From NCBI RefSeq assembly GCF_039538765.1, contig NZ_BAABCJ010000002.1, positions 496,001-560,000 on the forward strand: a stretch of 64,000 nucleotides of DNA, written 5' to 3'. The notes under the pieces are model-generated. The model made no database searches. It had not been told where the DNA came from and was given only the letters and a program-made list of their open reading frames with translations. The translations under genes were made by a program, and so were the position numbers. Positions 43,083-52,016 of this stretch are shown one piece after another; positions within the stretch are counted from its first letter, which is position 1; each line of letters begins with the position of its first letter. This stretch comes from Zhihengliuella alba (GTDB lineage: Bacteria; Actinomycetota; Actinomycetes; Actinomycetales; Micrococcaceae).

Positions 43083-44900
43083 CTAGCGGGTAGCGCCCAA
43101 CTTGTTCAGGAATCCGTCACGGACGAGCCGGTGGACTCCGGCGGCGAGGGTCTCGGCGAGGTCGGGGTCGTCGTCGCCGAGGAGGGCGCCGATGGCGCCG
43201 ATGATCTGCCCGACCGCGAGCTCGCCGTCGCAGGCGGAGACGAATCCGGCCTCCGCCGTGCTCAGGAGGCTGGTCCGGCGCAGACCCGCGCCCTGCCGTA
43301 ACAGAATGACTCCGGGATGCTCCGCACCGGGCCGCTGGTGCCGCTCCTCGGTCACGTCCTCGGCGACGACGAGGTGCTGCCGCTCGAAGGCCCCGGCGAC
43401 CAGGTCCGCCTCGAGGCCGTCGGCGGCGGCGACCGCACGGTCCAGATGCGGCCCGATCGGCTGCTCGATCGGGTGCCCGATCTCCTCGAACCGGTGCCCG
43501 ACGGGGCGCCTGGCCGGGTCGTCCGGGCGGCGCAGCCAGAGCATGCCGAAGCCGATCGACTCGACGTCGCGGGAGGCGAAGTCGTCGAGGTAGGCCGCGT
43601 AGCTCGCCCGGTACCGCTCCGGGTCGCGCGCCTCGGCGGCGTCCCGGAGCCAGACCTCGGCGTACTCCAGCGGCGACTCGGTATCCCGCTGGATCAGCCA
43701 GGCCTCCGCCGCGTGCTCCCCCGCGGCGCCGCTGCCCAGCCAGGCGCGCGGGCGATCGAACGGGGTGTCGTCGGCGCTCGTGATCTCCCAGTTGAGCAGC
43801 AGCTGCGCGGTGCCGCCCGGGGTGAGGATGCCGGGCAGGTCGCTGACCAGCCGGGCCACGAGCGAGTCCCCGGGCAGGCCGCCGTCGCGGTAGGTGAACC
43901 GGTCCTCGGCGCGCTCGGCCGGCCGTCGCGGCGTGATGACGAACGGCGGGTTGGTGACCACCAGGTCGAAGCTCTCGCCGGCGACGGGCTCCAGGAGGCT
44001 CCCGCGGCGCAGGTCCACCCGGGCTCCCAGGTCCGCCGGGTCGATGCCGAGTGCGGCATGGTTGAGCAGGAGATTGAACCGTGCGAACGCGAGCGCCCGG
44101 GCGGAGACGTCCGTGGCGACGACGTGCCCGACGTGCCCGAGCAGATGGAAGGTCTGGATGCCGCATCCGGTGCCGAGGTCCAGCGCGCGTGCGGCCGGAC
44201 GGCGGATCGTCGTCTGGGCCAGGGTGAGCGAGGCCTGGCCGATGCCGAGCACGTGGTCCGTCCGCAGCACGCCCGGGCGCTGGTGCGAGCCCAGGTCGCT
44301 GGCCACCCAGAGCTCCGCCCCCGTGTCGGAGGCGTGCGGGCGCAGGTCGGCCGAGGCGCGCCAGCGGCGGCTCCGCGGCTGCGCTGCGGGCCCGCCGGTC
44401 ACCGGCGCGTGCGGGGAAGGATCGTCCGGCGCGGGCCCCGCGAGTCTCAAGCCGGCCAGGCCCGCGTGCCCGAGGGCGGGGAACGCGGCGTCGAGCAGTT
44501 CCTCCGGGATGTCGGCCCCCAGGAGGAAGAGGTCGACGACGACGGCACGGGCCAGCCGCCCCGAGTCCGCCCGGCCGCTGCCGGCCTCGGCGGTGGCACC
44601 GGTGCCGGTGCCGGTACCGGTGGCGGTGCCCCGGTGATCGGCGTAGACGCCGTCCAGCACTAGGCGGGCCGGGACGGGCTGCTCGCGCAGCAGTGCCGCG
44701 TGGGCTGCCTCTCCGAGCAGCTCGGTGACGCCGTCGTGATCATAGCCGGCGGCACGCAGGTCGCCCGCCAGGGCGTCGAGCAGGGCCTGGTCGTCGCTGC
44801 GCGGGGCGTCCTCCGGGGCGTCCCAGACCGCCGCGGCGCCGTCCGTCTGAGATCTGGACGGGTCGACGGCCGGATCGTGCCCGGTTCCGGCGCCGCTCAA
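43083..44900 (-). CDS. Class I SAM-dependent methyltransferase (NPPF type), coupled to TrhO
   Basis: 605 residues. N-terminal about 200 residues are a helical domain with low-complexity Gly/Thr runs. The methyltransferase core has SAM motif I ALDLGTGCGIQTFHLLG, acidic motif in VATDVSARAL and motif IV VTNPPFVITPR. A C-terminal HTH-like domain follows (about 520-605). NPPF enzymes usually methylate amino or ring nitrogens of RNA or protein. Start is taken as TTG 44900 because it overlaps the TrhO stop as TTGA; no ATG or GTG is better placed. The target is unknown; the overlap with a tRNA-modifying enzyme suggests RNA. Confidence 0.75.
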   Translation of the reverse strand: MSGAGTGHDPAVDPSRSQTDGAAAVWDAPEDAPRSDDQALLDALAGDLRAAGYDHDGVTELLGEAAHAALLREQPVPARLVLDGVYADHRGTATGTGTGTGATAEAGSGRADSGRLARAVVVDLFLLGADIPEELLDAAFPALGHAGLAGLRLAGPAPDDPSPHAPVTGGPAAQPRSRRWRASADLRPHASDTGAELWVASDLGSHQRPGVLRTDHVLGIGQASLTLAQTTIRRPAARALDLGTGCGIQTFHLLGHVGHVVATDVSARALAFARFNLLLNHAALGIDPADLGARVDLRRGSLLEPVAGESFDLVVTNPPFVITPRRPAERAEDRFTYRDGGLPGDSLVARLVSDLPGILTPGGTAQLLLNWEITSADDTPFDRPRAWLGSGAAGEHAAEAWLIQRDTESPLEYAEVWLRDAAEARDPERYRASYAAYLDDFASRDVESIGFGMLWLRRPDDPARRPVGHRFEEIGHPIEQPIGPHLDRAVAAADGLEADLVAGAFERQHLVVAEDVTEERHQRPGAEHPGVILLRQGAGLRRTSLLSTAEAGFVSACDGELAVGQIIGAIGALLGDDDPDLAETLAAGVHRLVRDGFLNKLGATR

Positions 44901-45850
44901 CGGGCCGCCGCCTCGTCGGTCCCGGCCGCCGGGGCCGCCGCCGTCGTACTGCGCCCGCCGCCCGCCGCGCAGTCCGGGCACAGCCGCTTCGCCTCGTCCT
45001 GGGCGCAGTTGGCGCAGAAGAGCCGCAGGTTCCGGCAGGCGAGGTCGGCGCAGTTCTCGAATTTGTTGGTGCCCGTGCCGCAGCCCACGCAGCGGCCGAT
45101 CGTGACGGCCTCGGGAGTGAACTCGAGGTGCATGCGCTTGTCGAAGACGTACAGCGAGCCCTCCCACAGCCCCGAGTCGCCATAGGCCTCGCCGTAGCGG
45201 GCGATGCCGCCCTGCAACTGGTAGACCTCCTTGAACCCGCGCTTGACCATGAGCGAGGAGAGGACCTCGCAGCGGATGCCGCCCGTGCAGTACGTCACGA
45301 CCGGCTTGTCCTTGAGGTCGTCGTACTTGCCGGAGTCGAGCTCCGCGACGAAGTCGTGCGTGGTCCTCACGTCGGGCACGACGGCGTCCTTGAACCGGCC
45401 GATCTCGGCCTCGAAGGCGTTGCGCCCGTCGAAGAACACGACCTCCTCGCCCGCGGCCCGCTTCCGGTCGACCAGCTCGTGGAGCTCCTCCGGGCGCAGG
45501 TGCTCGCCGCCGCCGACGACGCCGTTCTCGTCGACCTCGAGCTCGTCCGGGGCACCGAAGGACACGATCTCCTCCCTGGCCTTGACGGAGATGCGCGGGA
45601 AGTCCTCGGCCGATCCCTCGGACCACTTGACGTCCAGCCGCTTGAACGCGGGGTGCTCGCGCGTCGCCTTCACATAGGCCTTCAGCGCCCGGACCTCGCC
45701 GCCCGCAGTCCCGTTGATCCCGTGCCGGGAGACGATGACGCGCCCCTTGAGCCCGTGCTGCTCGAGGAGCGAGCGCTGCCAGAGGCGGATCGCCTCCGGA
45801 TCGGAGATCGGGGCGAAGGCGTAGTAGAGCACGATGCGGTTCACAGACAC
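44897..45850 (-). CDS. trhO: tRNA uridine(34) hydroxylase TrhO (rhodanese-like, YceA family)
   Basis: 317 residues; O2-dependent 5-hydroxylation of U34 in tRNA. N-terminal domain LYYAFAPISDPE, SRHGINGTAGG; rhodanese domain with catalytic C188 in VTYCTGGIRCE; C-terminal zinc-type cysteines RCVGCGTGTNKFENCAD and FCANCAQDEAKRLCPDCA (parts), then an Ala/Thr tail. GTG 45850 lies exactly six bases after TACCCT. Followed with overlap by the methyltransferase. Divergent from the GNAT gene. Confidence 0.92.
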   Translation of the reverse strand: MSVNRIVLYYAFAPISDPEAIRLWQRSLLEQHGLKGRVIVSRHGINGTAGGEVRALKAYVKATREHPAFKRLDVKWSEGSAEDFPRISVKAREEIVSFGAPDELEVDENGVVGGGEHLRPEELHELVDRKRAAGEEVVFFDGRNAFEAEIGRFKDAVVPDVRTTHDFVAELDSGKYDDLKDKPVVTYCTGGIRCEVLSSLMVKRGFKEVYQLQGGIARYGEAYGDSGLWEGSLYVFDKRMHLEFTPEAVTIGRCVGCGTGTNKFENCADLACRNLRLFCANCAQDEAKRLCPDCAAGGGRSTTAAAPAAGTDEAAAR

Positions 45851-45862
45851 CCTTCAAGGGTA
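45851..45862 (-). promoter_or_regulatory. -10 box spaced six bases from GTG 45850 (leaderless promoter)
   Basis: Minus-strand TACCCT (45862-45857), tgaagg, GTG. Confidence 0.6.
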
Positions 45863-46033
45863 CTGTCCGGCGCCCGGGGCGGGCACGCCGCCGGCACGAC
45901 GGGACCCGCTCGACGGCGGCGCCCGGCAGCCGCCGTCGCGGCCGCCGCGACGCCGCCGATCCGGTGCGCCGCGCGCGTTTTCCGCTTCGGCAACAGTTGT
46001 GCATCGACGCTGCCGGAGCCCGCACCGTCGCGG

Positions 46034-46045
46034 TAGGGTCATGGC
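46034..46045 (+). promoter_or_regulatory. -10 box spaced six bases from ATG 46046 (leaderless promoter)
   Basis: TAGGGT at 46034-46039, catggc, ATG. Confidence 0.65.
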
Positions 46046-46711
46046 ATGGGATCGACTGCGAGTGACGAACTGATCAAGACGTGGGTGACCGGCTGGTCCT
46101 CGGCCCGGGGATACGACAGCCGGCACGAGGGCCGCGTCCACGCGGCCCTGCGCCACGACACGATCGGCGACTGGGAGTACGTCATCCACGAGCCGTCGCT
46201 CGGCGAGCTCTCCGCGATCGCGGAGACGCTCCAGAAGCACCCGGCGCGCCGATTGACCGTCTTCGTGGAGGACCCCGAGGGCTTCCTCGAGGCCACGGGC
46301 GACCTGGCCCTCGTGACCGTCGACGCCAACGACGTGCTGATGGTCACCGACATGGGCGACCAGGACGTCGAGCTCCCCCGCAATCCCGAGGGCTTCGTCC
46401 TCCAGACGGAGCGCGACGGCACCCGGTCCTACGTCTCCGTGCATCTGGAGGACGATGCGGACGTCGTCGCGGCCAGCGGCCACGTCTCGGTGGTGGACGG
46501 CTTCGCGGTCTTCGACCGGATCATCACCGCTCCCGAGTTCCGCCGTCGGGGCCTGGGCTCCTTCGTCATGCGCGCGCTCGCCTCCCTCGCGCTCGAGCAC
46601 GACGTCGAGGAGGGACTGCTCGTCGCGTCCCTCGACGGGCAGGCGCTCTACGGGTACCTGGGATGGACGCCGCTGGGTGCCATGGTGACTCTGGAGGCAG
46701 CGCAGAGCTGA
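46046..46711 (+). CDS. GNAT-family N-acetyltransferase
   Basis: 221 residues. The C-terminal GNAT core is clear: FDRIITAPEFRRRGLGSFVMRALASLALE (acetyl-CoA loop RRRGLG), VASLDGQALYGYLGWTPLG. The N-terminal 120 residues form a second, divergent half that looks like a ligand-binding domain of double-GNAT proteins. The end of the gene overlaps the annotated start of the helicase gene. Substrate unknown. Confidence 0.82.
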   Translation: MGSTASDELIKTWVTGWSSARGYDSRHEGRVHAALRHDTIGDWEYVIHEPSLGELSAIAETLQKHPARRLTVFVEDPEGFLEATGDLALVTVDANDVLMVTDMGDQDVELPRNPEGFVLQTERDGTRSYVSVHLEDDADVVAASGHVSVVDGFAVFDRIITAPEFRRRGLGSFVMRALASLALEHDVEEGLLVASLDGQALYGYLGWTPLGAMVTLEAAQS

Positions 46712-49101
46712 GCAGCCCACTCTTTCCCGGCGACCGTCCGGCGGACGCTCCGGCGACGGCCGGTACGACCCCCGGGGGCGCCAGCGCGTTCCAGGTCAGC
46801 CACGGTTCGCTGATCCCGCTGCTCGGATCGGGCACCGCTCCCGAGCAGCTCCTGCACACCCAGGTGCTCCCCGCCCGCGATGCCGTGCCCGGGCCGTGGC
46901 CCGAGTGGGCGGACTCTCGCGTGGTCGCCGCCTACCAACGCCTCGGCGTCGACCGACCGTGGCTCCACCAGGTCCAGGCCGCCGTGAGCGCCCACGGCGG
47001 CGAGCACGTCGTCATCGCCACCGGGACGGCCTCCGGCAAGTCGCTCGCCTACCAGCTGCCGGCGCTGAACCGCATCGTCACGTCCGCCGAGGCGGCCCCC
47101 AACGGCGACGGCGCGACCGTCCTGTACCTCTCGCCCACCAAGGCGCTCGCGGCCGACCAGCTCGCGGCGGTCGCCGCGCTCGGCCTGCCCCATGTTCGTG
47201 CGGCGACCTACGATGGCGACACCGAGCAGGGTGAGCGGCGGTGGCTGCGCGACCACGGGAACTTCCTGCTGAGCAACCCGGACATGCTGCACTACGGGAT
47301 CCTGCCCAACCATGCATGGTGGTCGCGCTTCTTCAAGCGGCTGGCCTTCGTCGTGGTCGACGAGGCGCACAGCTACCGCGGCGTGTTCGGCTCGCACGTG
47401 GCGAACCTGCTGCGCCGCCTCCGCCGGGTCTGCGCGCACTACGGCTCCGCGCCGGTCTTCATCGGCGCCTCGGCGACGAGCGCGGAGCCCGCCGACTCGT
47501 TCGGACGGCTGATCGGCGACCGGGCCACGGCCGTGACCACCGACTTCTCGCCGCACGGGCAGACCACGGTGGCCCTGTGGGAGCCCCCGTTGACCGACGC
47601 CCGGGGCGAGAACGGCGCTCCGCGACGACGGACCTCGATCGCCGAGACGTCGGACCTGATCGCCAACCTCGTCTGCGAGCGCGTCCGCACCATCGGCTTC
47701 ATCAAGTCGCGGCGCGGGGCCGAGACGATCGCCTCGATCACACAGAGCATGCTCGACGAGGTCCACCCCGAGCTGCGCGGCCGGGTCGCCGCGTACCGCT
47801 CCGGCTACCTCCCCGAGGAGCGGCGCGAGCTCGAGCGGCAGCTGCGCTCGGGCGAACTGCTCGCGATCGCCTCCACACCGGCACTGGAGCTCGGGATCGA
47901 TGTGTCCGGACTGGACGCCGTCGTGGTGGCCGGCTGGCCGGGGACCCGCGCGTCGTTCTACCAGCAGATCGGCCGCGCCGGACGAGCCGGCCAGGACGCG
48001 CTCGCCGTGTTCGTCGCCAGCGACGACCCGCTCGACACGTATCTGGCGCACCACCCGGAGGCGATCTTCGAGACGCCGGTCGAGGCGACGGTCTTCGACC
48101 CGGCGAACCCCTACGTGCTCGGCCCCCACCTCTGTGCTGCGGCTGCCGAGCATCCCCTGCGGCGGGAGGACGTCGACCTGTTCGGGCCCACGGCCGGGGA
48201 GCTGCTGGATCGGCTGGTCGAGCGCGGCTACCTCCGTCGGCGTCCCTCCGGCTGGTACTGGACCCACCCGGAGTCCGCGGCCGCCATGGTCAACCTCCGG
48301 GCCGACGGCGGCGGGCCGGTCAGCCTCATCGACGCGGACTCCGGCACCCTGCTGGGAACGATGGACTCGCCGCAGACGCACTATCAGGCGCACCCGGATG
48401 CCGTGTACGTCCACCAGGGACAGACCTACCTCGTCGAGGAGCTCAACGAGCAGGACCACTGCGTCCTGGTCCGGAGGGCGAATCCCAACTATTACACGCA
48501 GGCCCGGGACATCACCAGCGTCGAGGTGCTCGAGGTCGAGACCTCCGTCGAGTGGGGCGACGTGCGGATGCACTACGGGGACGTCCGGGTCACCACGCAG
48601 GTAGTGGGATTCCAGCGGAAGTCCATCTCCAGCAACGAGATCCTGGGCGAGGAACCGCTCGACCTGGAGCCGAGGGACCTGAACACCAAGGCGGTCTGGT
48701 TCACGATCCCGGAGGCAGCCATGGTCTCGGCCGGCGTCGCCCCGGACGAGATCCCGGGCGCCCTGCACGCCGCCGAGCACGCCGCGATCGGCCTCCTGCC
48801 GCTGGTAGCGACCAGCGACCGGTGGGACATCGGCGGGGTCTCCACGGCGATGCACGCTGACACCGAGTCGCCGGCGATCTTCGTCTACGACGGCCATCCC
48901 GGCGGCGCCGGCTTCGTAGAGCGCGGCTTCCAGCGGGCCCGGACGTGGCTCGCCGCCACGCTGGACGCCATCGAGGCCTGCGAGTGCGAGTGGGGCTGCC
49001 CGTCCTGCGTGCAATCGCCGAAGTGCGGGAACAAGAACAACCCGTTGAGCAAGGCGGGCGCCACCACCCTGCTGCGCCGGCTGCTGCGCGACTCGCACTA
49101 G
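46663..49101 (+). CDS. DEAD/DEAH-box helicase with DUF1998 domain (helicase/secretion neighbourhood, MrfA/YprA-like)
   Basis: About 812 residues. SF2 motifs: IATGTASGKSLAYQLPAL (I), SPTKALAADQ (Ia), VVDEAHSYRGVFGSH (II, DEAH), IGASATS (III), TPALELGIDVSGLD and QQIGRAGRAGQ (VI). The C-terminal DUF1998 region ends in four cysteines (CEWGCPSCVQSPKCGNKNNP), a probable metal site. Homologues include B. subtilis MrfA (DNA repair) and mycobacterial Rv3649. The start is uncertain: ATG 46663 gives a 49-base overlap with the GNAT gene; a CTG at 46708 behind GGAGG would remove 15 residues. It converges on the Tad-like cluster with a 4-base overlap. Confidence 0.9.
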   Translation: MDAAGCHGDSGGSAELSSPLFPGDRPADAPATAGTTPGGASAFQVSHGSLIPLLGSGTAPEQLLHTQVLPARDAVPGPWPEWADSRVVAAYQRLGVDRPWLHQVQAAVSAHGGEHVVIATGTASGKSLAYQLPALNRIVTSAEAAPNGDGATVLYLSPTKALAADQLAAVAALGLPHVRAATYDGDTEQGERRWLRDHGNFLLSNPDMLHYGILPNHAWWSRFFKRLAFVVVDEAHSYRGVFGSHVANLLRRLRRVCAHYGSAPVFIGASATSAEPADSFGRLIGDRATAVTTDFSPHGQTTVALWEPPLTDARGENGAPRRRTSIAETSDLIANLVCERVRTIGFIKSRRGAETIASITQSMLDEVHPELRGRVAAYRSGYLPEERRELERQLRSGELLAIASTPALELGIDVSGLDAVVVAGWPGTRASFYQQIGRAGRAGQDALAVFVASDDPLDTYLAHHPEAIFETPVEATVFDPANPYVLGPHLCAAAAEHPLRREDVDLFGPTAGELLDRLVERGYLRRRPSGWYWTHPESAAAMVNLRADGGGPVSLIDADSGTLLGTMDSPQTHYQAHPDAVYVHQGQTYLVEELNEQDHCVLVRRANPNYYTQARDITSVEVLEVETSVEWGDVRMHYGDVRVTTQVVGFQRKSISSNEILGEEPLDLEPRDLNTKAVWFTIPEAAMVSAGVAPDEIPGALHAAEHAAIGLLPLVATSDRWDIGGVSTAMHADTESPAIFVYDGHPGGAGFVERGFQRARTWLAATLDAIEACECEWGCPSCVQSPKCGNKNNPLSKAGATTLLRRLLRDSH

Positions 49102-49517
49102 CGTTCCGCCGCGGGGAGCCATGGCGCCGGCGGCGGGCCGGCCCGGGACGTGCCCGTGGCCTCCAGCGGAGGGGGTCCTCCGCCGGGCCACGGGGCCCAC
49201 TCCCCGACGAGGCCGACTGACGTCGTCACGTCCACGATGCCACCGCCTCCGCTCCGACGGCAGGCGGCGAGTTCGGCGTCGTTCCGCTCGGCCACCTCCG
49301 CCGCGACGGCGCAGGGCTCTCCGCTGGCCAGTCCGCGGGCGGCATCGGCTGCGGCCAGTGCCGCCAGATCGGCGGCCGCCGACGCACGCGTGGCCTGCAC
49401 CGCGACGTGGGTGAGCGCCAGCACCGCGGCGAGGGCGAAGGAGACGGCGGAGACGACCGAGATCATCAGCACCGTGCCCGAGCCGCGCTCGGTGGGGGCG
49501 GGAGTCTCAGCGGGCAT
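49098..49517 (-). CDS. TadE-like protein of the helicase/secretion neighbourhood (Rv3654c-like)
   Basis: 139 residues. One membrane helix near the N-terminus preceded by GSGTVLMISVVSAVSFALAA (pilin/TadE-like start), then ADLAALAAADAA, the usual block of this group, two cysteines (GEPC and AACRR) that may pair, and a Gly/Pro-rich tail. GGAGG lies about 9 bases before ATG 49517. Last gene of the cluster; overlaps the preceding tadE-like gene by 11 bases. Probably an exported minor pilin-like subunit. Confidence 0.82.
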   Translation of the reverse strand: MPAETPAPTERGSGTVLMISVVSAVSFALAAVLALTHVAVQATRASAAADLAALAAADAARGLASGEPCAVAAEVAERNDAELAACRRSGGGGIVDVTTSVGLVGEWAPWPGGGPPPLEATGTSRAGPPPAPWLPAAER

Positions 49518-50067
49518 CCGGAAAGGCCTCCGTCCGGGCCTGCGCCGTCGCCTCCAGCGTGAACGCCTCGCTGCCGATCAGCGGGATCCGGACGGATCGG
49601 CTGAGGCTGGCGGAGCTGTACTCGCCTCCGGCCGAGATGCTGATCCGCGCCCCGGGGCCGGCATGGCGCCGCGCCGCCGCGGTCGCGGCCGCTGGCCCCT
49701 CGCCGCGCGCGAGTTCGCGTGCCGCCGCCCGCGCTCCCTCCTCGAGCTGGATCTGCCCGACTCCGACAGCTCCGATGCCGAGCCCGGCGACGAGGAGCAG
49801 GGCGACCGCGGGGAGCAGCACCGCTACTTCGGCGGTGCTGCTCCCCGCGTCGCCCCGACCCGCATCGACCCGAGCGGTGTTGCCCCGGGCCTTGTTGCCC
49901 CGGCCTATGGCGGCCCGGTCCGCGTCGCACCAGTCCGACTCGCTCCGGCACGGTGCACCGCGTCGAGCTGCGGCCGGCCGCCGCCTCGGCGCCCCGCCTG
50001 GAGGCAGGGCTCGCTCGGCCGACTCGTCGCCGGGTCGGCTGCGGTCCGTTCGGACTGGACGCTTCAT
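49507..50067 (-). CDS. TadE-family pilus assembly protein
   Basis: 186 residues. The TadE core begins at about residue 74 with DAGSSTAEVAVLLPAVALLLVAGL (Glu at +5 of the pilin-like motif), then EEGARAAARELARG and a beta-rich end. The first 73 residues are an unusual Arg/Ala/Asp/Gly-rich region. The ATG 50067 start is supported by GAGGAG seven bases upstream, so the extension seems real. TadE proteins are anchored outside and assist Flp-type pilus assembly. Confidence 0.82.
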   Translation of the reverse strand: MKRPVRTDRSRPGDESAERALPPGGAPRRRPAAARRGAPCRSESDWCDADRAAIGRGNKARGNTARVDAGRGDAGSSTAEVAVLLPAVALLLVAGLGIGAVGVGQIQLEEGARAAARELARGEGPAAATAAARRHAGPGARISISAGGEYSSASLSRSVRIPLIGSEAFTLEATAQARTEAFPDAR

Positions 50068-50118
50068 CTCGGGTCTCCTCGTTCTCGGACCGTGGGGCCG
50101 GGCCGCTCGTTCGCCGGG

Positions 50119-50373
50119 TCAGTACGAGAGAGCCTTCTGGACCAGGCCCATGAGGAGCTCGCTGACGTCGCCGCTGGAGAGGACCGTCACGAGCACCCCC
50201 GCGAAGGCCACCGCGGCGAGGGCGACGATCGCGAACTCTGCGGTGGCGATCCCCTGCTCGCCGGCCCACTCCGGCCCGGCGAAGGTGAGCTGCTCCTGCC
50301 CTGCGTCCTGGAACTGGCTGAGATCGACGACATCCGCGATCTCCTCGGTCGGTACTGCTGCTGCGTGCTGCAT
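50119..50373 (-). CDS. DUF4244 Flp-pilin-like protein
   Basis: 84 residues. GEQGIATAEFAIVALAAVAFAGVLVTVL is a type IV/Flp pilin-type segment: cleavage-site-like Gly before a hydrophobic helix with Glu at +5 (quoted GIATAEFAIVAL). The short C-terminus SGDVSELLMGLVQKALSY matches the DUF4244 ending. This is the candidate major pilin. AGGAG precedes ATG 50373. Equivalent to mycobacterial Rv3656c. Confidence 0.85.
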   Translation of the reverse strand: MQHAAAVPTEEIADVVDLSQFQDAGQEQLTFAGPEWAGEQGIATAEFAIVALAAVAFAGVLVTVLSSGDVSELLMGLVQKALSY

Positions 50374-50553
50374 GGCTCCTGCCTTCCTTCGATGCTGCGG
50401 CCACCGGATTCGCTGGCCTGATCACCAGCGTGCGCGGACTCGGGCCGGTCCCGTGCGGTCGGACCGCGACCTCTGCAGAACTCGCGGCCCCGTCCCCGGT
50501 GTGGAGGGCGAGTCGGAGGGCGCGAGCGCCGGGCGCCTCGAGCGGAAGCCCGG
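50374..50553. other. 180-bp gap inside the Tad-like cluster
   Basis: No gene or clear hairpin seen. It may hold the pilin gene's own promoter or an mRNA-processing region, since pilin is usually needed in excess. Confidence 0.3.
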
Positions 50554-51168
50554 TCAGAACTCCGGCATCATCGAGATCACCAAGGGCAGGATTCCGATGC
50601 AGATGAAGGCCGGCAGCGCGCACAGGCCGAGCGGCACCACGAGTCGGACGCCCAGCTCGGCAGCACGCCGCTCTGCGGCGCGCGCCGCGGCACGGCGGTG
50701 CTCGGCGGCTGTGGTGCGCAGCAGCCTCGCCGCCGCGGCGCCGGAGCGGTGGGCGAACCCGAGGGCCTCAGCGAGTGGCCGGAACGAGGGCGGAGCCTCG
50801 GCCCAGGCCCGCTCCCACTCCACGGAGGCCAGGACGGCCTGGGCGACCCGGGCCAACGGCTCGCACCCCGGCACGACGCGTGCCAGGGTCGTCAGCACCC
50901 CCGTCACGGGCTGCCCTGCCTGCAGCAGTCCAGCACTGAGTTCCAGCAGGAGCGGCACATCGGCGTCGTCCACCGGACCCGCCTCCGCACCGTCGCCCGG
51001 CTTCCCGGCTCCGTCCGCACGGGCAGGGCCCGCGCCGACGGAGCCGTTGGCCGTCCGGCCCCCGAGTCGGCTCGTGCTGCTGCTCTGGCCCCATCTCGCC
51101 GTCGATCCCAGGCCGATCCAGACCGAGACACCGACCGCGAACGCGGCCAGCAGCACCAGAGAGCTCAC
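50554..51168 (-). CDS. Type II secretion F-domain protein (TadC-like)
   Basis: 204 residues. N-terminal helix, a Gly/Ala-rich linker (about 30-65), then the T2SSF domain: LLLELSAGLLQAGQPVTGVL, GFAHRSGAAAARLLRTTAAEHR (quoted HRSGAAAARLLRTTAAEHR) and a C-terminal membrane helix RLVVPLGLCALPAFICIGILP. Forms the inner-membrane platform with the next protein. GTG 51168 overlaps the preceding stop (GTGA). Confidence 0.85.
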   Translation of the reverse strand: MSSLVLLAAFAVGVSVWIGLGSTARWGQSSSTSRLGGRTANGSVGAGPARADGAGKPGDGAEAGPVDDADVPLLLELSAGLLQAGQPVTGVLTTLARVVPGCEPLARVAQAVLASVEWERAWAEAPPSFRPLAEALGFAHRSGAAAARLLRTTAAEHRRAAARAAERRAAELGVRLVVPLGLCALPAFICIGILPLVISMMPEF

Positions 51169-52016
51169 GGCCGATCACCGGCGGGGCGCCGACTCCCGTC
51201 CGCCCCGCGCACGTCGTCGCCGGCCGCCGGTCGGGCGCCGGCCCCTGTCCGGCCCCGCGCGCCGCGCATCAGCCTGCGGGTCCAGGCCTGATTCACGAAC
51301 CAGAAGGCCACGCCCGCCGAGAAGCTGAGCTGGGCGAGCGGGTTGCCGAGGAACAGCTCCACCGGCCGGGCGCCGAGCAGCACGGCGAGCAGGAAGCCGA
51401 TCGCCGGGAGCCCGGCCAGCATGCGGGCCGTGGCCCGGGGACCGGCGAGCGCCGACTGCCGAGACCGGTGGAGGTCGTAGGCCGCCTCGGTCTGCTCGGC
51501 CAGCCGTTCCAACAGCACCGCCAGGGGCGCCCCGGTCTCCTCGCTGAGGCGCAGGCACCAGTGCACCCGTTCCCACACCGGGGCATAGGGACTGCGTTCG
51601 GCATGCCGTCGGATGCCGTGGGAGGACGGGTGGCCCAGGGTGTGCGCGGTCCGGGCAGCCGTCGCGGCGGCGACGATATCGTCACGCCGCCGGCGCTCCG
51701 GGGCGTCGGCGGCCGGGCCGGACGACCACGTCATGGCCAGCATCTCCCACGCCTCGGCCGGGATACGCCCCGAGTCCAGGAGGGACGCCGCCTGCCGCAA
51801 TGCCCGCGTATGGGCCTCGACCTCTCGATCGCCGGCCCGGTCCAGCCAGGCGTCCAGCAGTCTTGCGCCGAGGCGCCCCTGCACCCGGCCGACGCTCTCC
51901 CGTCCCCCGCAGACCGTGCGCGCCGGGATCGGCGGTGCGGCTCGCCGCGGGAACAGGAGCAGCACGGCCAACGCGGCAGCGACTGCCGCAGCGATGATGA
52001 GGCCTTCCCGGCTCAT
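51165..52016 (-). CDS. Type II secretion F-domain protein (TadB-like)
   Basis: 283 residues. One N-terminal helix, F domain at about 130-215 (SEETGAPLAVLLERLAEQTEAAYDLHR), then two helices (GLPAIGFLLAVLLGA; LAQLSFSAGVAFWFVNQAW). Second platform subunit. ATG 52016 overlaps the ATPase stop (ATGA). The C-terminus is Arg/Gly-rich. Confidence 0.85.
   Translation of the reverse strand: MSREGLIIAAAVAAALAVLLLFPRRAAPPIPARTVCGGRESVGRVQGRLGARLLDAWLDRAGDREVEAHTRALRQAASLLDSGRIPAEAWEMLAMTWSSGPAADAPERRRRDDIVAAATAARTAHTLGHPSSHGIRRHAERSPYAPVWERVHWCLRLSEETGAPLAVLLERLAEQTEAAYDLHRSRQSALAGPRATARMLAGLPAIGFLLAVLLGARPVELFLGNPLAQLSFSAGVAFWFVNQAWTRRLMRGARGRTGAGARPAAGDDVRGADGSRRPAGDRP

Noticed and set aside
46648..49200. 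Long minus-strand frame opposite the helicase
   Set aside because: Helicase motifs are unambiguous on the plus strand.
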